Assembly (NCBI RefSeq): GCF_003050935.1
Contig: NZ_QAOX01000012.1
Location: 1 to 64,000, forward strand
DNA from: Luteibacter sp. OK325
GTDB lineage: Bacteria; Pseudomonadota; Gammaproteobacteria; Xanthomonadales; Rhodanobacteraceae
DNA: 64,000 bases
Reading direction: 5' to 3'
The position numbers were made by a program, and so were the translations under genes. How positions within the stretch are numbered: the first letter of the stretch is position 1; each line of letters starts with the position of its first letter. This document shows, one piece after another, positions 56,758-64,000 of the stretch. The notes under the pieces were generated by a model that worked only from the letters and a program-made list of their open reading frames with translations, did not search any database and had not been told where the DNA came from.

Positions 56758-58976
56758 AGCGTCCCCAGCATGGTGTAGATACCCTGCAGCAGGGCGGCAA
56801 AGTCGGAACCCCAACGGTTCGAGGCGGCATGGTTCGCCTCGATGGTGCGACTGTCATTGAGCTTGTTGGCGTCGAGGTAAACCTTCCGCTCCGGATCGAG
56901 TTCGGCCGAGGTGGCCTTGAATGGCTTGGTGAAGACAAAGCGTGCCCAGCGACGGTCGTCGTCCCAGCGTACCGTTTCCACCGAGTCGTCGGAGAACGTC
57001 ACCTTCAGCGTCTGCGGAACCTGGGAGCCGTCACGACGCACGGTGACCGTGGTTTTCCAAGGGAACGGACCGCTGCCAGGCTTCGCGTCCGGATGAGCCT
57101 TTTCCCAGGCCTTGCGCTGCTTCTCGACGGCCTCGTCGTTGTCGTCGTTGCTCACCTCGATGCGTTTTCCACCCTTGATCGAGGTGCCGGCGAGAGGGAG
57201 CACTTCATCGCTCACGATCTCGCTGATGCGGTCGTCGACCGTGTCGGTGCCGTACACATACTGATTGAATACCTGGGCCACCACGGCCGGCTTGCCCGAT
57301 GATTCGGCAAGGCTCGCCTGCAGGTCGGCAATGGACGGATGACGGAAATGCCAGGTGGTGTAGTAGTCGCGGAAGGCCTTCTCCATCACCGGCTTGCCGA
57401 GGCGTTCCTCGAGATCGTGCATGGCCGTAGCCGTGCGCGAATACACGGTGCCATAGGCCGAACTCGACAGGCGATCCCACGCATTCTGGCCGAGCGGATC
57501 GGCCGGGTGCGCGAGTGTCGACAGCATGCGCTCCAGCATGAAAGTACCAAGGGGAGCCTCGACGCCGAAGTACGTCCAGATCGGCTTGGTGAGGTAAACC
57601 AGCTGGTTGCGCTCGCGCAACATGCGGTCGTCCCAATACTCGTTAAGCCCTTCGTCGAGCATCGGCTCCTCGAACTCGTTCGAGGCAAGGAGTCCGTAGA
57701 AATAGCCGTGGCCGAACTCGTGAATGGTCACGAAGTCGATGAAGAACTCGTTCAACGTCTTCGGCGTCACCTCACTGGCGTTATCGGCCGTGAAGAACGT
57801 CGGGTACTCCATGCCACCCGCTTCGCTCGCGTTGAACGGCGGTACGACGGCGGTCAACGTCTTGTACGGATAGGGACCGAGTGTCTGCGAGAAGTAGGCG
57901 ATCGAATCGATCGATGCCTTCAGCACGGGCTTCGCATCCACCTCGAATTCCGCCGGGTAGATGACGCGGACCTTGACCTTCGGGCTGCCCGGGCCGGTGT
58001 ACTCGCCCTCGAGCGTCTTGTAGCCGGGAGCAGCCATCCAGGCGAAGTCATGCACGTCGGCCTGGATGAAGTGCCAGGTCAGGTCGTTGCCTTCGGGCGT
58101 GGGATCGCCTTGCTGCTCGCCCACGGCGCCGACGACGTAATCTTTGGGCGCCGTCATGCGTACGTCGTACTCGCCGAAGTCCGCGTAGAACTCGCTGTTG
58201 AAGTGGAACTCGTGCACGTTCCAGCGCGGCTCCGTGGCCCCGCGCTCACCGGGTAATTCGAGCACGCCGATCTTCGGAAACCACTGGCCGACCAGATGGA
58301 ACTTGCCGACGTAGCCCGTGCGCTCGATGACGCGCGGCAGCTGGCTGTGGAAGTTCATGTCGAGCGTGACGCTGCCGCCGGCGGGCACGGGCTGGGCAAG
58401 ATCGATGCGAACCACGGTGTGATCGGTGGCTGGACCGCCATCCGGATGAACGTAGCGCCACTTCAACGCCGCACCATCCTGATCGACGTTACCCAGGTCG
58501 ATGTGGCCCCACTCGCCTTTCTTCACTTCGGCGATGCCGCGTGAGCCACCGTGGGCAGCAAGCACGCCGCGTTCGGTGAAGAACGTACTGCCCTGCCCTT
58601 CGAAGGCATTGAGATAGAGATGCACGAAGACCGCACTGACCGGCCGGTCGCTGCGGTTGCGCCAGGTCATCTGCTGCTGGCCGTCGACCGTGTGCTTGAC
58701 CGGGTCCAGACGGGCCTGGATCCGGTAGGAGACCACACGGTCGGATAGCGTCGCTTCACTACCCGTGCGAGGACCGCCCCACGCCGTCGCCGCACTGGGC
58801 GTCCTGACGAAGGCCGCGTGCGGTGAGGCGAACGGAATCTCGACTGGCACCGCCGTGGGCGCGGGTAGGGGAGCGGATGTGGATGGCGGTACGCCATCCT
58901 GGGCCCATGCCGTGGCGGCGCATAACAACGCACCTGCCGCGACGCGACGAACGACTCTGGCTGCCTTACGGCGCAT
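56754..58976 (-). CDS. Exported M1 family metallopeptidase
   Basis: Zinc aminopeptidase-like protein of 740 residues with a signal peptide (residues about 1-25, from MRRKAARVVRR). The zinc site is HEFGH with the third ligand in EEPMLDEGLNEYWDD. The M1 N-terminal beta domain with the pattern VSYRIQARLDPVKHTVDG is present, and the GGMEYPTFF stretch replaces the GAMEN exopeptidase motif of classical M1 enzymes. A strong ribosome binding site (GGAGGGTGG) supports ATG 58976. Confidence 0.9.
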   Translation of the reverse strand: MRRKAARVVRRVAAGALLCAATAWAQDGVPPSTSAPLPAPTAVPVEIPFASPHAAFVRTPSAATAWGGPRTGSEATLSDRVVSYRIQARLDPVKHTVDGQQQMTWRNRSDRPVSAVFVHLYLNAFEGQGSTFFTERGVLAAHGGSRGIAEVKKGEWGHIDLGNVDQDGAALKWRYVHPDGGPATDHTVVRIDLAQPVPAGGSVTLDMNFHSQLPRVIERTGYVGKFHLVGQWFPKIGVLELPGERGATEPRWNVHEFHFNSEFYADFGEYDVRMTAPKDYVVGAVGEQQGDPTPEGNDLTWHFIQADVHDFAWMAAPGYKTLEGEYTGPGSPKVKVRVIYPAEFEVDAKPVLKASIDSIAYFSQTLGPYPYKTLTAVVPPFNASEAGGMEYPTFFTADNASEVTPKTLNEFFIDFVTIHEFGHGYFYGLLASNEFEEPMLDEGLNEYWDDRMLRERNQLVYLTKPIWTYFGVEAPLGTFMLERMLSTLAHPADPLGQNAWDRLSSSAYGTVYSRTATAMHDLEERLGKPVMEKAFRDYYTTWHFRHPSIADLQASLAESSGKPAVVAQVFNQYVYGTDTVDDRISEIVSDEVLPLAGTSIKGGKRIEVSNDDNDEAVEKQRKAWEKAHPDAKPGSGPFPWKTTVTVRRDGSQVPQTLKVTFSDDSVETVRWDDDRRWARFVFTKPFKATSAELDPERKVYLDANKLNDSRTIEANHAASNRWGSDFAALLQGIYTMLGTL

Positions 58977-59064
58977 GGATCCACCCTCCCCCTGTAATCC
59001 ACCGAGATTGCTGGCTCCGACCCCGACCCGATATAGGCCAGAGGTCACGGTCGGGGGCGAAATC

Positions 59065-59925
59065 TCAACCCGGGAAGGCGCGCTCGCGCATCCACTTCGT
59101 CACGATCCACTTCTCGCCCCTGACGACGGGCGCGCCGCCGTGCAGGGATAACGGGTCGAGGGATCCATCGGCCGCCGCGTACTCGAAGTAGAGGGCCTGT
59201 CCTTTGCGCGGCACGTAACTGAAATCGATCCGCGGGAAGATGGTTTCCCCGCCGGCTTCGACGTCATGCAGATACATGATCAGCGTCGAGACGCGCTGAC
59301 CGCCGGTGGCCAGATGCGGCTGACTGCCCTTCTCGTCGGGCTGGAAGTAGTCGAAGTGCGGCAAGTACTCGCCGCCTGCGCCGTAGCGCATCACCTGGAG
59401 CCCTTCGCCATGCTCTTCGGGCAACCGCATGATGGCTGCCGCACGCGCGTCGATCCGACGAATCAGTTCGTTCTCGGCCCGCTGGAAATACGCGCCATCG
59501 CTGGTACGGATGTCCATGACCGTGTTCACACCGTCGGCCACGCCGACGACGGCCGAGCGCTCGAGCCGGGGAACAGCCATGCGCATCAGCGCGTCGCACT
59601 CGTCGGCGCCGAGCACGTTGTCGAGCACGGCGATGGTGGGGCGGGCGATACGCAGCAGCACGCGAATGTCGCGGTCAGGCGTGCGCAACACGTGACCGTC
59701 GCCCAGACGGCCGTGGAAGGGTGTGAGCGCAGAGGCATGCGCGGCCACCGGCGCGACCGCACTGCCGAATAGCGCCGTGACGATGGCCTCGCGGGCCACG
59801 CCCTCCTCGAACTGGTTTTCCTTCATGGTCAGCAGGAGGTCGGCAGGCGCATTCCCGGCGACAAGGGCCTCGCGGATCCAGTCCTGCCAGTCCTGGGTGA
59901 CCTTGGTGTGGAAGCGCGTATCCAA
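59065..59925 (-). CDS. Prolyl-4-hydroxylase-like 2OG-Fe(II) oxygenase
   Basis: A 286-residue protein whose second half is a P4Hc domain with the iron-binding HFDYF and LHGGAPVVRGEKWIVTKW (His and the 2-oxoglutarate Lys). It probably hydroxylates a prolyl residue in a protein; the target is unknown. The start is a TTG at 59925; no ATG is available until residue 34. The N-terminal half (residues about 1-95) is helical and may bind a partner. Confidence 0.87.
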   Translation of the reverse strand: MDTRFHTKVTQDWQDWIREALVAGNAPADLLLTMKENQFEEGVAREAIVTALFGSAVAPVAAHASALTPFHGRLGDGHVLRTPDRDIRVLLRIARPTIAVLDNVLGADECDALMRMAVPRLERSAVVGVADGVNTVMDIRTSDGAYFQRAENELIRRIDARAAAIMRLPEEHGEGLQVMRYGAGGEYLPHFDYFQPDEKGSQPHLATGGQRVSTLIMYLHDVEAGGETIFPRIDFSYVPRKGQALYFEYAAADGSLDPLSLHGGAPVVRGEKWIVTKWMRERAFPG

Positions 59926-59957
59926 ATGCCTTGCCTGTGTCGTTGCGTTGCTATCTC

Positions 59958-60218
59958 CTACATTGTGCCGCTATCGGAGGTTTCCTGCAGCCAGGCAAGC
60001 TTCCTCGCCCTGGGCAGGCGCTTCACCGTCCACTCGGCTTTCGAGGCGGCGGAGCGGTCGGCGAACGCACGCGAGCCGAGCAGGCGTACCGGCGGATTGG
60101 CCCGCGTGTAGCGGGCGCCCTTGCCCGCCACGTGCGCAGCGTACCGGGCAGGCAGATCGTTGGTGATCCCTGCGTACCAGGCGCCATTGCGGCATTCGAT
60201 GAGATAGACGCACCACAT
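59958..60218 (-). CDS. GIY-YIG nuclease-like protein (UPF0213)
   Basis: An 86-residue protein with the GIY-YIG core ([20 protein letters not shown], the AGITN being the YIG variant) and the Arg and Glu positions of the domain. Single-domain proteins of this type lack known activity. ATG at 60218. It is divergent from the aminotransferase-like gene with 36 bp between starts. Confidence 0.88.
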   Translation of the reverse strand: MWCVYLIECRNGAWYAGITNDLPARYAAHVAGKGARYTRANPPVRLLGSRAFADRSAASKAEWTVKRLPRARKLAWLQETSDSGTM

Positions 60219-60254
60219 GGCGTAAGGGTACCCGCTGCGACCTACAATGGCTTG

Positions 60255-61319
60255 ATGAACCCCCACTACAATCTGGCCGTAAACCTCCCGTTGCGGCAGA
60301 CAGTCGCGGAGCGGCTAGCAGCTTCCCTGGCCTCTTTCCCCGTGGGGCCCGAACTGCTGGCTTACCCGTCCATGGAGGGAAGCCTGGGCACGCGCGAAGC
60401 CATCGCGGGCTGGATGCGTCGACGCTGCGGCCATGTCGCCGTCGATCCACGCCGGTTGGTCATCACCCTCGGCGCGAGGCATGCTTTGTCGCTCGCTTTG
60501 GACGAGGCCTGCGCGTCGGGCGACACACTGCTCGTGGAGTCGTCGACCTACCACGGCTTTCGCGCCAGCGCCGAGGCCCGTGGCGTTCGCGTCGGCGGTG
60601 TCGGCATGGACGCCGCCGGCATGCTTCCGGCCGAGCTAGAGCGCATGGCCGCGACGACAGGCGCCCGCTGTGTCTACCTGCAACCCACGCTCCAGAACCC
60701 GACCACCGCCACGATGCCACTGGCACGTCGGCGCGAGATCGCCGCCGTGGCCGCGGAACGTGACCTCACGATCATAGAAGGCGACGTCTACTCGCCGCTC
60801 GCCTGGTACGGCAGGGACGCGCTTCCACCGCTGGCCGAGCTCGCCCCGGAACGCTGCCTGCATGCCGGAGGCATCGGCAAGGTCCTCGGCCCCGGCCTCC
60901 GCGTGGGCTGGCTGCTGCTTCCCGATGACGCGAGCCACCAGCGCGCGGCATCGGCGATCCGCCTGGCCACGGACGGGCTGCCCGCGCTCTTTCCGGCCAT
61001 CGTGGCGGGCTGGATGGCGGACGGCGTTGCCGACGTCCTGCTGGGAAACCTCGCTGACGCCATGGTCGAGCGCAATAGCCTGGCCCGCGCCATCCTCGGC
61101 GATGACCTGATCACGGCAAATGGTTTGCACGCATGGCTGCCCGGTGGCGACCCGATCGGAATCGAGGCAAGCGCCCTTGCACGGGGCGTGCACCTCACGC
61201 CGTCCCAACCCCTCGCTGTGGGAGGCGAACATGCAGCGGGCATCCGTCTATGCCTTGGTGCCGAGGAAGATATCGGCCGGTTGGAAGCCGCGTTACGCAT
61301 CGTCGCCGAGGTGCGTTGA
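60255..61319 (+). CDS. PLP-dependent aminotransferase domain protein (MocR-like, no HTH)
   Basis: A 354-residue fold-type I aminotransferase related to the C-terminal part of MocR regulators: [32 protein letters not shown] and the PLP lysine in [16 protein letters not shown]. The winged-helix DNA-binding domain of MocR proteins is absent, so it is likely an enzyme or regulator partner rather than a transcription factor. The ATG at 60255 lies 36 bp from the GIY-YIG start on the other strand. Substrate unknown. Confidence 0.83.
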   Translation: MNPHYNLAVNLPLRQTVAERLAASLASFPVGPELLAYPSMEGSLGTREAIAGWMRRRCGHVAVDPRRLVITLGARHALSLALDEACASGDTLLVESSTYHGFRASAEARGVRVGGVGMDAAGMLPAELERMAATTGARCVYLQPTLQNPTTATMPLARRREIAAVAAERDLTIIEGDVYSPLAWYGRDALPPLAELAPERCLHAGGIGKVLGPGLRVGWLLLPDDASHQRAASAIRLATDGLPALFPAIVAGWMADGVADVLLGNLADAMVERNSLARAILGDDLITANGLHAWLPGGDPIGIEASALARGVHLTPSQPLAVGGEHAAGIRLCLGAEEDIGRLEAALRIVAEVR

Positions 61320-61322
61320 GCG

Positions 61323-62138
61323 TCAGCCCTTCGTCGCCGTAAGCTTCTCCAGGGCCTTGCCGACCGCGGCGAAAGCGAAGGCGCCAGTGACATGGGTGGC
61401 CGCGCCGAGACCGCCGCCACAGTCGAGCTTCAAGGCGTCGCTGCCCGGAGGCCGCACGCCGCAGACGCTGCCATCGGCCTGCGGGTACTGCACGTTCTGC
61501 ATCGAATAAACCGCCGACACGCCGAAGAAGCGATCCGGGTTGCGCGGAAATCCATGCTCCTGGCGAAGCTTCTTCCGGATCATGCTGAGCATGGCATCGT
61601 GCTCGGTGCGTGAGAGGTCGCGCACCCGGATAAGGGTCGGATCGGTACGACCGCCGGCAGCACCCACCGTGATCAGTGGCACCTTGCGCCGCCGACACCA
61701 GACCACGGTCTCCAGCTTGACCTTGAGGGCGTCGCAGGCGTCGATCACCACGTCGTATTTGCGGTCCAGCAGTTCGTCCAGCGTGGAGGGCGTGAGGAAG
61801 CGCTCCATGGCCTCGAGGCGGATGGTCGGACTGATGGCGTGCGCCCTCTCGGCGACCACGCCGACCTTGGGCTTGCCGTACTGGCCTTCCAGGGCGTGCA
61901 TCTGCCGGTTGGTATTGGAGAGGCAGACATCGTCACCGTCGATCAGCGTGAGCCGGCCGATGCCGCTGCGAGCCAGCGCTTCGGCGGCCCACGAGCCGAC
62001 CCCGCCCACGCCGATGACGCACACGTGCGCGTTGGCGAGGCGGTCCAGGGTGCCGCGGCCGTAGAGCCGCTCGATGCCGGCGAAACGTTCGGCCTGGGCC
62101 GTACTCACGGGTATCTCGGTGTGGGGAATGACAGTCAT
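61323..62138 (-). CDS. tcdA: tRNA threonylcarbamoyladenosine dehydratase
   Basis: Cyclises t6A37 to ct6A in tRNA. The 271-residue E1-like protein has the nucleotide-binding GVGGVGSWAAEALARSGIG, the DGDDVCLSNTNRQ stretch and VIDACDALKVK. A hydrophobic stretch near the C-terminus (HVTGAFAFAAVGKA) is typical of the family. It is convergent with the aminotransferase-like gene (4 bp gap). Confidence 0.93.
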   Translation of the reverse strand: MTVIPHTEIPVSTAQAERFAGIERLYGRGTLDRLANAHVCVIGVGGVGSWAAEALARSGIGRLTLIDGDDVCLSNTNRQMHALEGQYGKPKVGVVAERAHAISPTIRLEAMERFLTPSTLDELLDRKYDVVIDACDALKVKLETVVWCRRRKVPLITVGAAGGRTDPTLIRVRDLSRTEHDAMLSMIRKKLRQEHGFPRNPDRFFGVSAVYSMQNVQYPQADGSVCGVRPPGSDALKLDCGGGLGAATHVTGAFAFAAVGKALEKLTATKG

Positions 62139-62202
62139 TGTCTCATATTGAAAGAATGGGACCGTCCGCTATGCTGACAGTCCGGAAAGCCATGGATCAC
62201 CG

Positions 62203-62592
62203 ATGCGCGCGCTGCTTCTCGTCATCCTGGGCCTTGCCGTGGGCGCCATGGGCGCTACGTTCGCCTTGTCGGCCCTTCGCCAGGGCACGCCCTTCCACAG
62301 TGGCGTCATGGCCGTGATGCAGCACCACATGGGCGCACTTCGGGCCAACGTGCGGGCGAAGCAATGCGATGCCAAGGGCAACGCCAGCCATCTGGCGCGC
62401 ATGCGCGAGACCGCCGGCGACATCCGCGACGCTTTCCCTGAGATGGAAGCCTCGTTCTTCCAGGTCGACGACACCCTGCTCACGGCGCTCGACGGCGCCG
62501 TCGCCGCCGCGCCGACAACCTGTGAGGCCCTGGTGGCCGCGTTGAAACCGGTAGGCGACGCCTGCCAGTCCTGTCACCAGCAGTTCCGCTGA
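62203..62592 (+). CDS. Cytochrome c'-like haem protein
   Basis: A 129-residue exported protein with an N-terminal membrane segment or signal (about 1-24) and a C-terminal haem motif CQSCH (Cys121, Cys124, His125), as in cytochrome c'/c556 four-helix proteins. It would lie in the periplasm. It ends one base before the sensor kinase starts, so the two are co-translated. Confidence 0.85.
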   Translation: MRALLLVILGLAVGAMGATFALSALRQGTPFHSGVMAVMQHHMGALRANVRAKQCDAKGNASHLARMRETAGDIRDAFPEMEASFFQVDDTLLTALDGAVAAAPTTCEALVAALKPVGDACQSCHQQFR

Positions 62593-62593
62593 C

Positions 62594-63964
62594 ATGACCG
62601 CGTTACCGCCAGACAGGCCGGCCGGTTTCCTGCGCATGCAGTGGTGGCTGCTCGTGCGCGCCATGGCGCGTTTCGAAACGACCATGTTCCTGCGCACTCG
62701 CTATTCGCAGCCGAAGATGGTGGCGATCGGCGTGGTGGGCAGCTTCTGCCTGGCCGTCTATTACCCGGTCTGGGCCTACCTGTTTCCGCAGCCCTACGAA
62801 AACCTGCCCATGCGGCTGGTTTGCAGCGCCACCTTCATCCCATTGGCGTTGCTGCCCTGGTGGCCGCGTCGCCTGCGTACGCACCTGCCCACGTACTGGT
62901 ACTTCGCCATGACGGTGGCGATGCCCTTCTTTGTCGGCTACATGACCCTGCGCAATGCCACGCCGGCGTGGCTGATGACCCACCTGGCCTGCGTGATGCT
63001 GCTGATGATGCTGTTCGACATCGTCAGCTTCCTGCTCGTCTTCAGCATCGGCAGCTTGCTCGCGGGCGTGGTCTTCGTGCTTTCCCCCGAGGCGCACCTG
63101 CATACGCAGACGATGCTCGAGTACATTCCACTGCTGTTGTTCGGCATGGTCGGCGGTGCCACCTGCACGGTTTCCGCGACGATGGCCGAGCAATCGCGCA
63201 TCGAAGCGCTGACCGCCGCCTCGAACAATATCGCCCACGAGCTGCGCACGCCGCTCGGCTCGCTGCGTATCGCGGCACGCGCCGTGGCGCGTTTCATGCC
63301 GGACCTGATCCGCAGCCACCGTCTGGCCGAGGGCCATGGACTGCCCGTGCCGGAGCTTCGCGCGCAGAACCTGCATGCGCTGGAGCGCAGCATCGGCGTC
63401 ATGGAGCGCGAGGTCACCTATGCCAATACCATCATCGACATGCTGCTGCTCTCCGCCCGCCCGATCGGCGAAGTGCCGCTGATTCCACTGACTGCCCGTG
63501 AATGCGTGGAGCAGGCTTTGCGCCGGTTTCCCTATGGCTCACGCGCTGAACGCGAGCGGATCACCCTGTCGCCCACGGGTGACTTTCCCCTCCTTGGCGA
63601 GGAGAGCCTGGTGGTCCACGTGCTGTTCAATCTCCTGCGCAATGCACTTTTTCATACCGATCGGGCCGGCAAGGGCGACATCGGCGTGTTCATCGAGCCC
63701 GGTGAACGGGCCAGCCGCATCCGTGTCTACGACACCGGCCCGGGCATCCCGCCGGACGTTGTTCCCCGTATTTTCAACCGCTTCTACTCGTATTCGAGCG
63801 ACAGCCCGGGTACCGGTGCGATCACCGGGCTAGGAATAGGTCTCGCTTTTTGCCGCGCGGCGATGGAGCATATGGGAGGTGGCATCGTCTGCCGAACCAA
63901 TCTGGGTGAATTCACCGAATTCACCCTAACCTTTCCGCATGCGGAGACCGGGGACCGGCAGTGA
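62594..63964 (+). CDS. Sensor histidine kinase with CqsS/LqsS-like membrane domain
   Basis: A 456-residue kinase with about six membrane segments in residues 40-190, the phosphoaccepting His215 in NNIAHELRTPL, and an ATPase domain with NLLRNALFH, DTGPGIP and GLGIGLAFC. It has no receiver domain. The multi-pass head resembles sensors of alpha-hydroxyketone signals (CqsS/LqsS), but the ligand is inferred. It is coupled to a haem protein upstream and followed at once by another gene (TGATG). Confidence 0.82.
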   Translation: MTALPPDRPAGFLRMQWWLLVRAMARFETTMFLRTRYSQPKMVAIGVVGSFCLAVYYPVWAYLFPQPYENLPMRLVCSATFIPLALLPWWPRRLRTHLPTYWYFAMTVAMPFFVGYMTLRNATPAWLMTHLACVMLLMMLFDIVSFLLVFSIGSLLAGVVFVLSPEAHLHTQTMLEYIPLLLFGMVGGATCTVSATMAEQSRIEALTAASNNIAHELRTPLGSLRIAARAVARFMPDLIRSHRLAEGHGLPVPELRAQNLHALERSIGVMEREVTYANTIIDMLLLSARPIGEVPLIPLTARECVEQALRRFPYGSRAERERITLSPTGDFPLLGEESLVVHVLFNLLRNALFHTDRAGKGDIGVFIEPGERASRIRVYDTGPGIPPDVVPRIFNRFYSYSSDSPGTGAITGLGIGLAFCRAAMEHMGGGIVCRTNLGEFTEFTLTFPHAETGDRQ

Positions 63965-64000
63965 TGACGTTGAACTCGCAGGGCGATATCCAGCCCTTCC
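63964..64000 (+). CDS. Start of a gene cut by the window end
   Basis: ATG at 63964 overlaps the kinase stop codon by one base (TGATG); a GTG at 63961 in the same frame is an alternative. Twelve residues (MTLNSQGDIQPF) are visible. The tight coupling suggests a partner of the sensor kinase, possibly a response regulator, but nothing in the residues shows this. Confidence 0.5.
   Translation, partial: MTLNSQGDIQPF

Noticed and set aside
59931-60254. N-terminal extension of the MocR-like aminotransferase gene in the same frame
   Set aside because: It lies on the opposite strand of the GIY-YIG gene and encodes no winged-helix-like residues; the ATG at 60255 gives a normal domain start.

Overview
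The window is about 64 kb of GC-rich chromosomal DNA from a gammaproteobacterium. The pcnB-folK-panB-panC-panD-pgi order, the short NAD-type isocitrate dehydrogenase, the S46 exopeptidase and the abundant REP-like repeats fit Xanthomonadales, most likely a Luteibacter/Dyella-like member of the Rhodanobacteraceae. This placement is inference from gene content and order, not from a database comparison. Nearly all of it is core housekeeping sequence. I see no prophage, transposase, CRISPR array or plasmid genes.

Layout. 0-6.3 kb: a minus-strand operon for pantothenate (panB, panC, panD), folate (folK), poly(A) polymerase (pcnB) and pgi. 6.4-13.7 kb: tRNA-Glu, fdxA, the dapA-bamC pair, gcvR-like, bcp, phoH, thiD, an LpxO-like hydroxylase and a small exported protein. 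13.7-14.4 kb: a composite repeat (copy A). 14.4-18 kb: NAD-isocitrate dehydrogenase, AhpD-like protein plus glutaredoxin, and a BepA-like protease. 18-27 kb: a phosphate block (phoB, phoR, ppk, a GT28 lipid glycosyltransferase, a membrane protein, ppx) followed by a cyclophilin and lpxH. 27-32.7 kb: DUF455, purF, cvpA, dedD, folC. 32.8-39 kb: miaA-hfq-hflX-hflK-hflC-purA. 39-43 kb: a retropepsin-like protein, a small coiled-coil membrane protein set among three DnaA-box-rich 97-bp repeats, and an S46 dipeptidyl-peptidase. 43-49.3 kb: tdh and kbl, separated by a 1200-residue DUF748 protein. 49.5-64 kb: RluB/RsuA-type pseudouridine synthase, repeat copy B, an NlpC/P60 hydrolase, yggS, M20 and M1 peptidases, a ComEA-like protein, a SET-domain protein, an acetyltransferase, a prolyl-4-hydroxylase-like protein, GIY-YIG and MocR-type proteins, tcdA, a cytochrome c'-like protein and a CqsS/LqsS-like sensor kinase cut by the window end.

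The most unusual material is non-coding. (1) Three 97-bp direct repeats at 40131-40972 carry three DnaA-box-like 9-mers each, at identical internal offsets, and bracket a small membrane-protein gene. (2) Two ~0.6-kb composite elements, 36 kb apart and in opposite orientation, each contain two inverted ~142-bp modules whose terminal arms change together, which suggests a structured nucleic acid rather than a protein gene. (3) A REP-like family occurs in about 18 copies with two alternative stem sequences.

Functionally, the phosphate block links sensing (PhoBR), polyphosphate turnover (Ppk, Ppx) and a lipid glycosyltransferase translationally coupled to ppk, which suggests a phosphate-saving membrane response. 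The threonine genes tdh and kbl make a complete threonine-to-glycine route. The envelope theme recurs (BamC, BepA, LpxH, LpxO-like, DedD, CvpA, HflKC, DUF748, NlpC/P60).
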